A stretch of DNA of 64,000 bases, taken from positions 372,001 through 436,000 of the forward strand of contig JAUEDM010000005.1 of the NCBI GenBank assembly GCA_033439685.1, written 5' to 3'. This document shows positions 31,910 to 42,642 of this stretch, in pieces; the stretch's first letter is position 1; each line of letters begins with the position of its first letter. Under the pieces are notes generated by a model. It was not told the DNA's origin, searched no databases, and saw nothing but the letters and a program-made list of their open reading frames with translations. The DNA is from Apodospora peruviana (Eukaryota; Ascomycota; Sordariomycetes; Sordariales; Lasiosphaeriaceae). A program made the position numbers and the translations under genes.

Positions 31910-34100
31910 TCACAGCCCTCCGTCCTCATCATCCTCGGTCGAAATAAACTCCAGAGACAGCCTCTCAAGCCCACCAGCACCATCACCGACCCCCGCCGCC
32001 GCCGCAGTTTTTCGAATATTCCTGGGCAGTGTGAGGATTTCGTCCTCATCAAACAGATCCTCGACAAATTCCGAGCGCGTCGGGCTCGCAAACAGAAACT
32101 TTAATGTAGCCGATGTCCGAGACCGCCTCCTATAAATTCCCACAAGCCCCTCAACAAGCTCACGCATCTGATCCCGCCGCTCCGCCGGCTGCGCAAAGAA
32201 CCGCAGCCCGTCGAGCACGAGCACCAGAATCACCCTGCTGCTGTCGAGGCAGCGTAGGATGATCTTTTCCAGGGAGGCGCATATGCTCGCCACGTCTTCC
32301 GGGACGGTCTCGTCGCGGCATTCCCTCAAAACGTCCGTCGGTATTAGGGTAGCGATGCTTCGGTTGTCGATGAGCTGTAAGAGGAGGCTCATTGCGGCCT
32401 CTGCCGGGCTGGCGTTTGGGTCGCGCGTCCAGTCGCGGTGTCGGCTGCAGAAGAAGGCTAGCGGGGCGAGTACTGTTGCTGAACTGGATGAAGATAATTC
32501 CATTTGCGGATTATTATTGTCTCTCCAAAGCAGCAGACGCTGCATGATCTGCGCGCTTACGACCGAAGTTTCGGAGACCGGCTGCGGTCGGGTTCGTCCG
32601 TTTAGGAGGAGGAGCGAGGACTCGTCGATGGTGAGCCATGCACGGAGGCGAGCATTTGACTGCAGAGCAGCGATGCGGCTGCTGTCGAGGGTCGTTTTTG
32701 CGAAGCGATTTCTTATCAGTTGTGCTAGCGCTTCGCAGTCGCTGACGACGAGGTCCGGTTCATATAGGAGTCGGTCGAGGATCTCGGCTCGTGTGGTGTC
32801 GTCTGGAAATGACAGCAAATTGTCCCGGCGGCGGACAGTTTGCGATAATTCGAGTTTCTTCTCTACTGATCCTTGAAGTTAGGGGTGTAGTCCATCAAAA
32901 AGGGGTGCTTTTGGTGTGTGAGGCTTACATGCATCGACAACTACCTGCACAAAGGGATCGAGGCTCTCAAGAACACCAGTACGTGAGATCCTATCTTCCA
33001 TTCCTTCTGTCCTGTTGAGAATAGTCTGCACGTCGCGGACCATGCGGTCTTGCATAAAGCTGTTCCAATATTGGAGCCGCAATGCCTCATCCTGCTTTTG
33101 CAATGCTTCCTCCTGCTTTTGCATGGACAGCTTCAACGCGTGGTGGTCCCATCGCTGAGACCCAAGTTTCACTTCGGCCAACTTCTCTTTTAGTCGGCCA
33201 GAGACACCAGACGGGTCCATCAAATGCTTAACACCAGTGACTGTTTATGTATTATGAACGTTAGAAGGCCATCCTGTTTCTGATGTGTAGTGGATGTGTG
33301 TACATACCAAAAGAGTTCTTGACGAACCAACCAAGGAGATGTTCGAGGACCTTGAACACGGCCACATACAGTGAAGCAGTGCGTCTGTGCAGCTCTTCAT
33401 CGTCATTGAAAAGTGATATGTTCACGTGAACGGCATGGTCGGTAAGGATATAGGGCAAGTCCTCAAGCGCCCTGTAGACCTCCTCTCGGTAGACCGCAGT
33501 TTGGTATAGACCCGTGAATATGACCTTTAGACTTCCGCAAAGGATGGACGAGAATCCAAAGGCATCATTGGGTATTAGCGACACAAACGTCTGGCCAGCG
33601 CCGGCATGCTGGCAGAGTCCTCTGAAGGCTCGCCTGAGCTTTCCGGCAGATCCGGAAAGGTCCTTGTCGCGGCTGGCCAGATTTTCCAGGGCAGAACATG
33701 CCGTCGACACCTCGGTCTCAACTTCTGTCCAGCTGTGGGCTGCAGTACTGTCGACCGCGGGCAGCTTCAGCTTCTGGCGATACTTGTTGACCATGCGCAT
33801 GAGGTTGTCGCGGGCGGCGAAGCAGTGTTGGTATATCTCGTCGTGGTTTCTGTTGGTGTCGCATCAGTCCTGCCGCTCTATCCAATCTGATGGTAGAAAC
33901 TGGTAAGCGTACATGCTGCTCTCAATTTTTCTGCCATCTTGCTGTAAGTTCCAAAGAGCTCTTTCTCTGTCAACGATCGGTGGGTCCGTTTGCACCATCA
34001 CCGATGCCGTCCAATCCTTCGAAGTGACCATCACATCTGCGGTTTCTGGCATCGTACCACTATTGTTGATTAGTAGCGCATTGCGTTTCTTTTCGCGCAT
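31910..34100 (-). CDS. DUF7708/STAND-like hypothetical protein
   Basis: Four exons (34100-33913, 33849-33308, 33240-32929, 32865-31910) join in frame into 665 residues. The N-terminal half matches the helical DUF7708-type module that precedes NTPase domains in fungal STAND proteins (LCGSLKVIFTGLYQTAVYR, then SLYVAVFKVLEHLLGWFV). It is followed by a coiled segment with KQEEALQKQDEAL. The second half contains ALQSNARLRAWLTIDESSLLLLNG at the place where STAND proteins start their nucleotide-binding domain, and VILVLVLDGLRFF at a Walker-B-like position, but no GxxGxGK[ST] P-loop is visible and no WD, ankyrin or TPR repeats follow. It may be a degenerate or truncated member of the fungal NLR-like family. 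A role in non-self recognition is inferred only from the family. Confidence 0.65.
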
Positions 34101-34641
34101 GCGGAGCCATTCATAAGATGGTGCGCGGATGGTTTAAGCTGTAAGGTTTGCCGGTGTTCGGCTTGGGGGAGTGGTTGCTTCGGTTCTCGACCACGTGAGA
34201 TCGGGTTGCTCCTGGGCTCCTGGTCGAATGCAAGTCCGACTATCTACCCTGGGTGGGTATGCGGACTGCGGTGCCGGGCTGCCTCACTTCATCATGGAAG
34301 CCTAACGGGCTGATACGGATGACTGGCTGTAGCAAGGAGTGAGGGGTAATAACTAGCATAGCCAATGGCGAGGGTTTCACAGGCAGGAAGTCGGCCCCCA
34401 ATACAATTACCTGCACGCATCTGCGTGGCAGTGTCTGGAAGCTGTCCGCTAATCGATAAGGGAGGTGGGCAGACTGGTTCTCTTGGCGTCCTGGAGGACC
34501 TGATCCTGAGGGGTGCCAAGAATTACCTACCTTGGTACCTGATGTTCTTGCCCAAGGAAGATTACCTTATCCACAAACATATTGACAACAACTTCAATCC
34601 AAGAATCTCCATCATCTGTAGTTCCTTGCCGTCCGCCGACC
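34101..34641. other. Divergent promoter region between the STAND-like and AAA genes
   Basis: 541 bp between two divergent starts. No further gene or distinctive element is seen. Confidence 0.45.
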
Positions 34642-37600
34642 ATGATGGGAGATGCTATCCGAAACCCTACCAAGGATTCAACACCCATTCCCGAGACCAG
34701 CCTGCCCGCCTCCGATCCGATTGAAGATGGTCCTCAAGAGCGTGATCCTGAAGGGCCTACGAGTGCTGTGGACGTCGCCAAGGCTAGGGAGGTCACGGTC
34801 ACTGGGGAAGCTGCCGGCGACAAAGAGTCTACCAACGGCCCCCCGCCCGAGGTCAAGAATGATCGCGAAAACCTTCCTGCCAAGTCAACTGAGGCATGCA
34901 TGGAACTAGCAAACGGCGTCCTAAGTCTCCTCGGTCAGCTGGGCCCTTTAAGGGCTGACTTGACACAGGATACGACGAACCACATGCGCAAACTCGCTAC
35001 TATGGCAATCGACCTTCGATATTCCCTACCACAGGAGGCCAAAAAGTCAAGGTAACGAGCTGGCCCTCGAAGCGCTCGTCCCCTCTTGTATTCGGACTGA
35101 CATGCTTGTTGGGGGCTGTTGACAGAAAACAACGGCCGAAAAGGGTTTTCAGATGCCGGGTCGCACGTTGCCTTATGGATATCTGGAAGTTCAAGTCTTC
35201 GCGCGTCTTTGATGGAGCCATCATACAGGCATTTTATCACCAGTACCCTCTCTTTCCGTCAACATCAGAGCCTTTGCAGTCAAACACATTGGATTCTCCG
35301 AGTCCCGAGCCGCACCGTCTCAAATTTGTGACCGAGTTGACAAACGATCGCAAGAACCTGCAACGAATCCTTATCAACTCCTACGATATCCATAGGGAGT
35401 TGGAGACTATTATGGGGGTGACAATGGAATTTCCAATCATGTACGAGAATATATTCCGGTCGGTGTTCGTCATGTGAGCAACGTGCTAACCATATTTCAA
35501 CACCTTCGATTAGCATCGCTCCACCGTTTAAGGTGAGGATATTGTTCAGTGACCTGCTTCTGGTAAGGAAATACAACTCACAATGCCGGGCAGGTTCTCG
35601 TGAAATTCCTTCCCCAGCTCCGACAGCGGCTGGCCAATTTGCAAGCCGAACAGACGGGGCTCGATGCGGCCCGAGAGCGCATCCAGGAACTGGTCGAAAG
35701 TGATAACCAGGAAGTTGGACAGCGCGGGACTGACAGAGCTGAGGCGAAGAATGACCAAAGCGAAACCGAAGACGAGGATGACGACGACAGCCAATCAAGT
35801 TCCGACAGCAGTAATCCGGAACCATACTACGACCCCGAGGAGAACAGCTCGATATCTCATCTGAAACTCTTACTAGACTTTATCGACCAAGATCTGCGTG
35901 ATATCATCGCCCTGCGCGCAGAGATTGCCGCAGGCACCCTGACCGAAATTGCCTTCGAGGACCTGTGGCACCTCTTTGAACCCGGTGAGCTCGTTTTCGT
36001 TTCACGTGGACCCAACCAACAGCTCCTCAAGGTGTGCGGGACGACGGGCGGGCAGATCCAGTTGCGCAACTACAACAAGGAGGAGGCCGACCGTCTCGGC
36101 CTTAACCGCTTACGCATGCCACCACCACGGTACGAGCCAGACCGGCCGACCGACATTTTGAGAGAAGATGCGTCGGGAGTCGGCGTCTGGACGCCCTTCA
36201 CCGTTGACTGCTACGCGATGGGCTATGACGGGAGCGAAGTCGGGCCCCTGGACATCTGCAAGAGAATCCGACACTACTCCGGCAAGCGCGCCATCACGAA
36301 TCTAGATATCTATCCGCTACGGTTTCACGCGGACAGCGGCGCACTCCTGCAAAGGATGGAGGACCGCGGTCGCAAGGTGCTTGCGTCGTACGGGCACAAG
36401 CGGTACAAGGGAGCTACGATCAACCAGGCTGGCGACGAGACCTTCGAGGATATCAGTAGTGACGTGTTTATAGACATGAAGATGTACTTTCACACCGGCC
36501 TGAAGCCGAATTACGGCCACAATCTGACTTTGGGGCCACCGCCGCCCGACAACGCGAGACGCATGAAGCTGGGCCAGCTGCTGAAAACGAAGCCGAACCC
36601 AACGGAGACGAGCGAGGTACACGGCCGTAATATGAGCGGCCACGAAGTCGATACGAAGCTGTCGGAGGACTTTATGGCGAGCAATAGATCTGGGCTCGAA
36701 ATCACGAAGCCGGAGGTCGCGGCGCTCTCGCCTTCTCACCTGCAGCTACTGCAGTATCCCGTGATTGGGTACGCGTTCAGGTACCGGAAGTGGTTCTTCC
36801 TGGACATCGATCTGCTGGAGGATATCGATCTGGAGCTCGAGTCGCGCGAGTCTGGGTTCAACGAGCTCGTGATACCGAAGCGGTACCGCGACTTGCTGGT
36901 TGCGCTGGTGGACAATCATATTTCGGGAGGTCAGGAGGGCGTCGATTTGACCGACAAGAACACGCACAACAACCAGATTGACTTGGTGAAAGGAAAGGGT
37001 CAAGGGGTGATTGTTTTGCTGCATGGCCCGCCGGGGTCGGGCAAAACCAGCACGGCCGAGACGATTGCCGCATACACCAAGCGGCCGCTTTACTCGCTGA
37101 CGACCGGCGACATTGGGACCAACCCGCAACAGGCGGAGCGGCACCTGATAGAACACACGCGCAGGGCAGATCGATGGGGCTGTGTGCTACTACTGGATGA
37201 GGCGGATGTCTTTCTCATGCAGCGGGACTGGGAGAAGGTGGATCGGAATGCGCTTGTATCTGGTATGTGCTCTCTTCTCCTTGCTCTCCATCTTACCTCT
37301 CTCCCTATGCATACATACAAAGGCGCCTTTAAATAAGTTGCTAATAGCAAGCCCCGGACAAGTCTTCCTCCGCGAACTCGAATACTACTCAGGCATAATG
37401 TTCCTCACCACCAACCGGCCTGGCGTACTCGACGAAGCCTTCAAGTCCCGCATCCACATCACGCTCAACTACAAGGGCGTCGACCTCGAATCCACCAAAG
37501 CCATGTGGACCAACATCCTCAACCGCCTCGAGCGCGACAACAAGACCAACGACGTGAAGGTGGCCTTCAACCGCGACGAGCTCCTCGACTTCGCCGAGCG

Positions 37601-38150
37601 CCACTACCGCCAGTACTACAAGGAGGGCGCGACGTGGAACGGGCGCAACATTCGGAACGCGTTCCGGACAGCGCTCGCCCTGGGCCACCACGAGCGCGTC
37701 AGGATGCTCCGGGATGAAGGGGTGACGCCAGCCCAGGCGGCGCGGAGCGGCAAGAAGAAGTGGATGCGGGTGCGGCTGACCAAGACCAATTTCAAGAAGA
37801 TAGCCAAGACTGCATACGAGTTCGAGGAGTACATAGTTAACTTGAGGGGGCGGGATAGCGATAAAGCTCGGGACGGGGAGGTGAGGGACGATTTGTTCGA
37901 CATGATTGGGGAGGCGGTCCATCAGGCGCGGAAGGACTATAGTGCTGGGACTAAGGGCAAGGGGAGGCAGGACGGCGGTGGCCATGGGAAGATGTCCACT
38001 TCGTTAAGAGCCGCGGTTGGAGGTGGCAGTGGTGGAAAGGGGAAGGGAGGTGTGAAGGAGAAGACGAACATTGGTGGTGTTGATTTCGCCTATGACGAGG
38101 ACGAGGACGAGGATGAGGACGACGACGAGGAGTTTTCGGATAACGAGTGA
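34642..38150 (+). CDS. Large AAA+ ATPase of the fungal DUF7025-AAA type
   Basis: Five exons (34642-35051, 35126-35473, 35514-35532, 35594-37262, 37363-38150) give 1077 residues. The first in-frame ATG is at 34642. The N-terminal third is charged and helical with an acidic Ser/Asp/Glu tract. A middle module (HLKLLLDFIDQDL, FEDLWHLFEPGELVF) is the conserved DUF7025-like region of these proteins. The AAA domain has Walker A GPPGSGKT (about residues 737-744), Walker B CVLLLDEAD (about 790), a sensor-1 segment FLTTNRPG and an arginine-finger-like FKSRIH. The tail is basic and Gly-rich, then strongly acidic. Family members are abundant in Pezizomycotina and mostly uncharacterised. It probably remodels protein or nucleoprotein complexes and is unlikely to be a biosynthetic enzyme. 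Confidence 0.9.
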
Positions 38151-38405
38151 TTTTCTTTTTGGGTAATTTGTCACTCAAGCATGAACATCCTTCATAGACT
38201 TGGGCTTTTTGGATCAATATATCGAGAGAAACGGGCTCATAACAGTACAATACTATGGTAAGGCGATTTTCTAAGTTCCAACCTACATTCTATTCTCATG
38301 CCAGCCACCACAGTATAACATAAGCCAGTTCCAAACCTTTGATATTTGACTGGCAAGTACTGAATCCAATATTCAACGCAAACTACATAGGTAGGTAGGT
38401 AACTC

Positions 38406-39755
38406 TCAAGATATCCTATCACCATCCATCTCCCCCATCAACTCCTCCTCCGCCGTAACCGTAACCTCCCAGCTGCCATCCTTGAGAACAGGTAAAACAA
38501 TTGTCATTCCCTCGCCCGTGACTCCAAACGCGAGCCTCATCCTCTCAAACTTACCGATGGCCGTCTGATCCCAGCCCAGACCGCTGTGATCAAAACTCTT
38601 GTACGACGTCGACCCGAACGCCGTCTCAGGCTTTTCCAATCGCATATTGATCCTGAGTCTTCCCCGGTCCGGGTAGTCCGTAATAGACTTGGCCACAGCA
38701 ATGAAATTCTCGACGTACGCCGCGTCCACGGCGTTCACGCCAGCCCGGATGGCTGCCGCCGCGGCGCGGAGACCGTCTTGACTGCTGAGGAGGACCCTGA
38801 CGGGTAGCTCGACTTTGGTCATGAGCACTGCATTGCCGATGTACTGCTGTGGTAAATTCGTAAGGATCTGGCGGAAATTGACGGGAAAAGCGAATCGAGC
38901 TGTGTCGTTGTCGTTGATGAGGCTCGCGTTGTAGCGGCTTTGGGCATGGCGTGTCCACCAGTAGGCGTTGACTGCGTCATGGGTGGTGATCCAGCTTTCG
39001 ACACCTTGTTCCGGGGATGATGGAGACGCGTTCTTTTTCAGGAATTGTAGTTCTTCGATGCTGTGCCGGAAAGTTTTTGTGATGATTTTGGGGGGTGGAG
39101 GCGGTATTTGGGTCGAGGCCGGGACGATGCTGTAGGCTGGTAGCTTGTTGATGTCTCCTTCGTTATCAAGTTTAATTGCTGAGAGTCGCGAGCGATCGAG
39201 GCAGCTAATACGAGTAGGCGGTGCGGGAGAATGTTCGGCAGCACGGCAGTTCCGCGCAAGCGCCTCGATTACTTTGGTGATCCCGTACCCGTCCATGGTG
39301 GTATGGTTGATCGAGACGACAAGCAGCAGCCCGCCCTGGATAAAATTGGCCTGGATGCGACAGGCGTGCCATTCCTCCTGCGGGTCTGCGAGTGTAGGGA
39401 CGGATGATACAAGATCGGCGGGCAGCTTGGCCTCGTCGAAGTCGCTCAACTCTAGTTCGGAGAAGGTCAGGGTATTTTTGTGGAGCGATTTTATGCGCAG
39501 TCGGGCGACTCCGGGCTTGATGGTCCAGCCAAGCTGTGGGTTGTAGCCCATCTGGCCGGCCAGGATTGGGATTTCGTTGGTTGTTGTTTGGAGGCCATCT
39601 TGTAAGGCTCGAACGGTGGCGGCGTCGTCTTGTTCTGGGTGCCGGGAAAAGATCAGGATTCGCCGGGAGTACACTGGGGGAGTTACTTGGTCGACGGGGG
39701 AAAACTCGAGTTCAAACGGGGGCCCTGATAGGAGATAATCTGTGTACTCGTCCAT
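38406..39755 (-). CDS. BAHD/trichothecene-3-O-acetyltransferase-like acyltransferase
   Basis: An intronless gene of 449 residues (ATG at 39753-39755). The catalytic HxxxD motif appears as SINHTTMDGYG (about residues 165-175). Strand-rich segments around it (LLLVVSINHT; FPVNFRQILTNLPQQYIGN) and a GLGWDQTAIGKFERMRLAFG block near the C-terminus, at the usual place of the DFGWG motif, fit the two-domain fungal acyltransferase fold. Enzymes of this family move an acyl group from CoA to a hydroxyl or amine of a secondary metabolite in the cytosol. It shares a 694-bp divergent promoter with the P450 to its right, which supports co-regulation. Its acyl donor and acceptor are unknown. Confidence 0.85.
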   Translation of the reverse strand: MDEYTDYLLSGPPFELEFSPVDQVTPPVYSRRILIFSRHPEQDDAATVRALQDGLQTTTNEIPILAGQMGYNPQLGWTIKPGVARLRIKSLHKNTLTFSELELSDFDEAKLPADLVSSVPTLADPQEEWHACRIQANFIQGGLLLVVSINHTTMDGYGITKVIEALARNCRAAEHSPAPPTRISCLDRSRLSAIKLDNEGDINKLPAYSIVPASTQIPPPPPKIITKTFRHSIEELQFLKKNASPSSPEQGVESWITTHDAVNAYWWTRHAQSRYNASLINDNDTARFAFPVNFRQILTNLPQQYIGNAVLMTKVELPVRVLLSSQDGLRAAAAAIRAGVNAVDAAYVENFIAVAKSITDYPDRGRLRINMRLEKPETAFGSTSYKSFDHSGLGWDQTAIGKFERMRLAFGVTGEGMTIVLPVLKDGSWEVTVTAEEELMGEMDGDRIS

Positions 39756-40449
39756 GCTTCCTGGTCTTGCTCAGTGAGGGCATTCAGACCAAGCTGTGTC
39801 GAGAGCTGCCAAGTGTGATCGAGGAGTCGCGTGTCAGTTGTCACGGGGCGCTGACAGCTGGAAGCCCTGACCCCTGATGGCGACAGGGGTAGCTTAGGGG
39901 TGCACTGGTTTGAAACGCCCCGTAGCTGCTGCAGTGGAATTCAACTGCTTCATGCCCCACAGAGAACGATGCCCGACGCCGTGTAAGCCTCCATTTACTC
40001 GGACTCTGCCCCAGCCTGACAGATGTAACGTAGTAACTAACACCCTGGAGTCCAATCCACAGACCAGAAATGATGGTAGGAACACCGCATTTTCCTATCT
40101 TTCCCCATCCTTGCACTCCACGATTCCACCAGGGTACGGCCGTATTGCCACTTTATTGACTTTAAGCTCAACAGCGCGGGGAATACAGGAATACCGAGTA
40201 CCGGGCATGGGGTAGAGTCATCAATTTACAGTGTACAGCCTGCCGTAGATGGGAATGCTCTACGGATCCGTATTCAGGTGAAGTGGGCTAATTAGCCCAT
40301 CTTGATGGCAATTGCATGGGCTGGCCAAAGAGGTGCGCATCTGTATTAGGGGTCCTTATCCCGAAAAGCCACCATCAAAGTCAGGTATCTAGCAAAAAGC
40401 TTCAATGAATTGATCACCAAGACGACGGCTGACGACATTGGCCACGAAA
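39756..40449. promoter_or_regulatory. Divergent promoter of acyltransferase and P450
   Basis: 694 bp between two start codons facing away from each other. A perfect 12-bp palindrome TACGGATCCGTA occurs at about 40262-40273; its CGG...CCG arrangement is the kind of site bound by Zn(II)2Cys6 regulators, but this is only a suggestion. Confidence 0.4.
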
Positions 40450-42012
40450 ATGCTCGATATCTTCCTCCGTCCGGCTTTCTTAGGCCCAATAGCCCTCCTT
40501 ACGAGTTACATCGTCTACACAATCTGTCAAGCCATCTATCCCTCTAACCTGCCGAAACTGCCCATCGTAGGCACCAAGTCCGGCTCCTGGCTCCCGCCTA
40601 TCCTCCAGGCAAGATGGCAGAACTCAACAAACTACAAGAGCGTGGCCGACGAGATCAACACCAAATACAAGCACCAGCCCTGCCTTGTGCCCATCGGCGG
40701 CAGCGAGACCGTCGTGCTGCTCCCGGCGTCTGAGACCCAACACATCGTCGACCAGCCCGATGCGGTACTGAACATGCCGCAGCCCATGATCCAGGGCCTG
40801 CAGTTCAAATACACCGTCCACGACCAAATAATCGTCGATGAGCCGATCCACCAGAAGATCGTGTCAAGTAACCTCACGCGCCAGATCACCAATCTGGTGG
40901 ACGACGTCGTCGACGAGACGGAGTGGGCGTTCGACAAGTACTGGGGCACCGACACGTCCGAGTTCAACGAACTTGTAGTGTTTGAGACAGTGCGGCGCAT
41001 CATCGGCAGCGTGACCAACCGCGCCTTCGTCGGTCTCCCCGCCTGCCGCAACCCGGGTCTGGTGGATGCCGGCATGTCCTATGCAAGGGCGCTACCAGAG
41101 GAGGCGCGCAATCTGCGCATGTTCCCCGGTTTCGTCAAGCCGTTCATCGCACCCTGGTACACCAAAAAGACGAAACAGCACACGAAAGAGTTCTACGATA
41201 TTCTCATGCCCGAGATCAAGCGCAGACTCGAAGAACATGATACGACCAAAGAAGAACAGAAGAACGATTTTCTGCAGTGGTCCATCGACCAAGCCAAATC
41301 GCCACAATATGTGTCTGACAAGCGCATGGCTGCGCCCTCGACGCTGGCGGGCAGGATCCTGATGGTCAACTTTGGCGCAATACATACTACGTCTTTCACA
41401 GTCACGCACGCCATCTTTGATCTCTTCAGTTCCGACCAAAGCAATGTTGACGAGCTCCGCGAGGAGATATCCACTGCCCTGTCCTCACACGGCGGCGGCG
41501 ATCCTAATGGTAGCGACAGGTGGACGAAAAAGGCACTCACCCAGATGCCCAAACTCGACTCCCTCATCCGCGAGTCCCTCCGTCTGAATCTCGTCAGCAC
41601 CTTCGGGGTGCCCCGCCTCGTCGTCGCGAAAACAGGATTCACCACCCTGTCGGGAGTCCATATCCCGCGGGGAAACATTGTTGCCGTCGCGGGGAAGAAC
41701 ATCGCCAAGGACGAGGCCATCTACCCCGACGCCGAGACGTATAAACCGTTTAGGTTTGCCCAGACGGACGGTGTGAAGACTGGTGTGGCTGCTGCTGCGA
41801 CCACGAGCCCCGAGTACCTGCCGTTTGGGCACGGCAAGCATGCCTGCCCTGGCCGGTTCTTTGCGGCCAGCGAGATGAAGCTTATTCTCGGGTGGATGAT
41901 TATGAATTATGATGTTGAACATTTGGACAAGAGGCCTGATGATATCTATGCCGGTCCGGCGAGGTTGCCGCCCATGACTGCTAAGATTAGGGTTAGACGG
42001 CGAGTGGTTTGA
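40450..42012 (+). CDS. Cytochrome P450 monooxygenase (CYP68/CYP503-like)
   Basis: An intronless gene; the first in-frame ATG is at 40450, giving 520 residues. The N-terminus has an ER anchor (FLGPIALLTSYIVYTICQAI) followed by LPKLPIVG. Helix I reads FGAIHTTS instead of the textbook AGxDTT, the form usual in the ent-kaurene-oxidase-like fungal families (CYP68, CYP503), so it is not a defect. ExxR is RESLR, and the haem loop is FGHGKHACPGRFFA. Enzymes of this group often carry out multi-step oxidation of terpenes and polyketides. It lies between the acyltransferase and the UNC93-like transporter, inside the putative metabolite locus. Confidence 0.92.
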   Translation: MLDIFLRPAFLGPIALLTSYIVYTICQAIYPSNLPKLPIVGTKSGSWLPPILQARWQNSTNYKSVADEINTKYKHQPCLVPIGGSETVVLLPASETQHIVDQPDAVLNMPQPMIQGLQFKYTVHDQIIVDEPIHQKIVSSNLTRQITNLVDDVVDETEWAFDKYWGTDTSEFNELVVFETVRRIIGSVTNRAFVGLPACRNPGLVDAGMSYARALPEEARNLRMFPGFVKPFIAPWYTKKTKQHTKEFYDILMPEIKRRLEEHDTTKEEQKNDFLQWSIDQAKSPQYVSDKRMAAPSTLAGRILMVNFGAIHTTSFTVTHAIFDLFSSDQSNVDELREEISTALSSHGGGDPNGSDRWTKKALTQMPKLDSLIRESLRLNLVSTFGVPRLVVAKTGFTTLSGVHIPRGNIVAVAGKNIAKDEAIYPDAETYKPFRFAQTDGVKTGVAAAATTSPEYLPFGHGKHACPGRFFAASEMKLILGWMIMNYDVEHLDKRPDDIYAGPARLPPMTAKIRVRRRVV

Positions 42013-42642
42013 TTTGATCAGAGCTGACTTGCATGGAGTTGCGAGCATGGAAGGAACATCCCAGGTACCTTTGGATCTTTGCTATGTATGCTAGGTTTAC
42101 AGCTCAAAAATGGACAAGTAATCTTCATGTTACAACATCCACTCTGTGTAACCACAGATCATATCTCGGGCTTGACCCGCATCAGACAGGAACGGCACAG
42201 CAACAATGTTCTAGAAGGCAACGAGGAACAGCACTCGTGATCTCTTGGCCACTTGAAGCCAGCCAGGTCGGGGAACAAGGTTTGGTTCGGGTCGGGACGA
42301 ACGCCATCTCGGACTCTAATAATGACAACGGTGGCGTCTACAATGCATCTTGATGGCACAGGAAAAGGGTATTTTCACTACCTCAAAGAAAGGATTAATT
42401 AAGGATATCATTGTTTCAACTACAACTGATACTGAATAATGTGTGCAGTCATCATCAGGATCCTCCACTATGACCACCATAGACTCTTCTTTCCCTAGGC
42501 ATATAACACCACAAACGGCGCGCCTAGGTAGAACATGTCCTGGATATAAGAAAACAGCAACAACAGCCCGTAATATAGGGGCTTAGGTATATTCCCATGT
42601 CGGCAACAAACAACTCCTTTCGCAACAACCGATAAAAGACTC
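42013..42642. other. Convergent 3' intergenic region
   Basis: Lies between the stop codons of the P450 and the transporter. No gene is seen. Confidence 0.5.

Noticed and set aside
36317..36739. Minus-strand frame inside the AAA gene
   Set aside because: Shadow of the AAA ATPase coding sequence; no independent features.
41368..41395. P450 helix I lacking the AGxDTT motif, suspected inactive enzyme
   Set aside because: FGAIHTTS is the normal form in CYP68/CYP503-like fungal P450s, and the ExxR and haem-binding motifs are intact.
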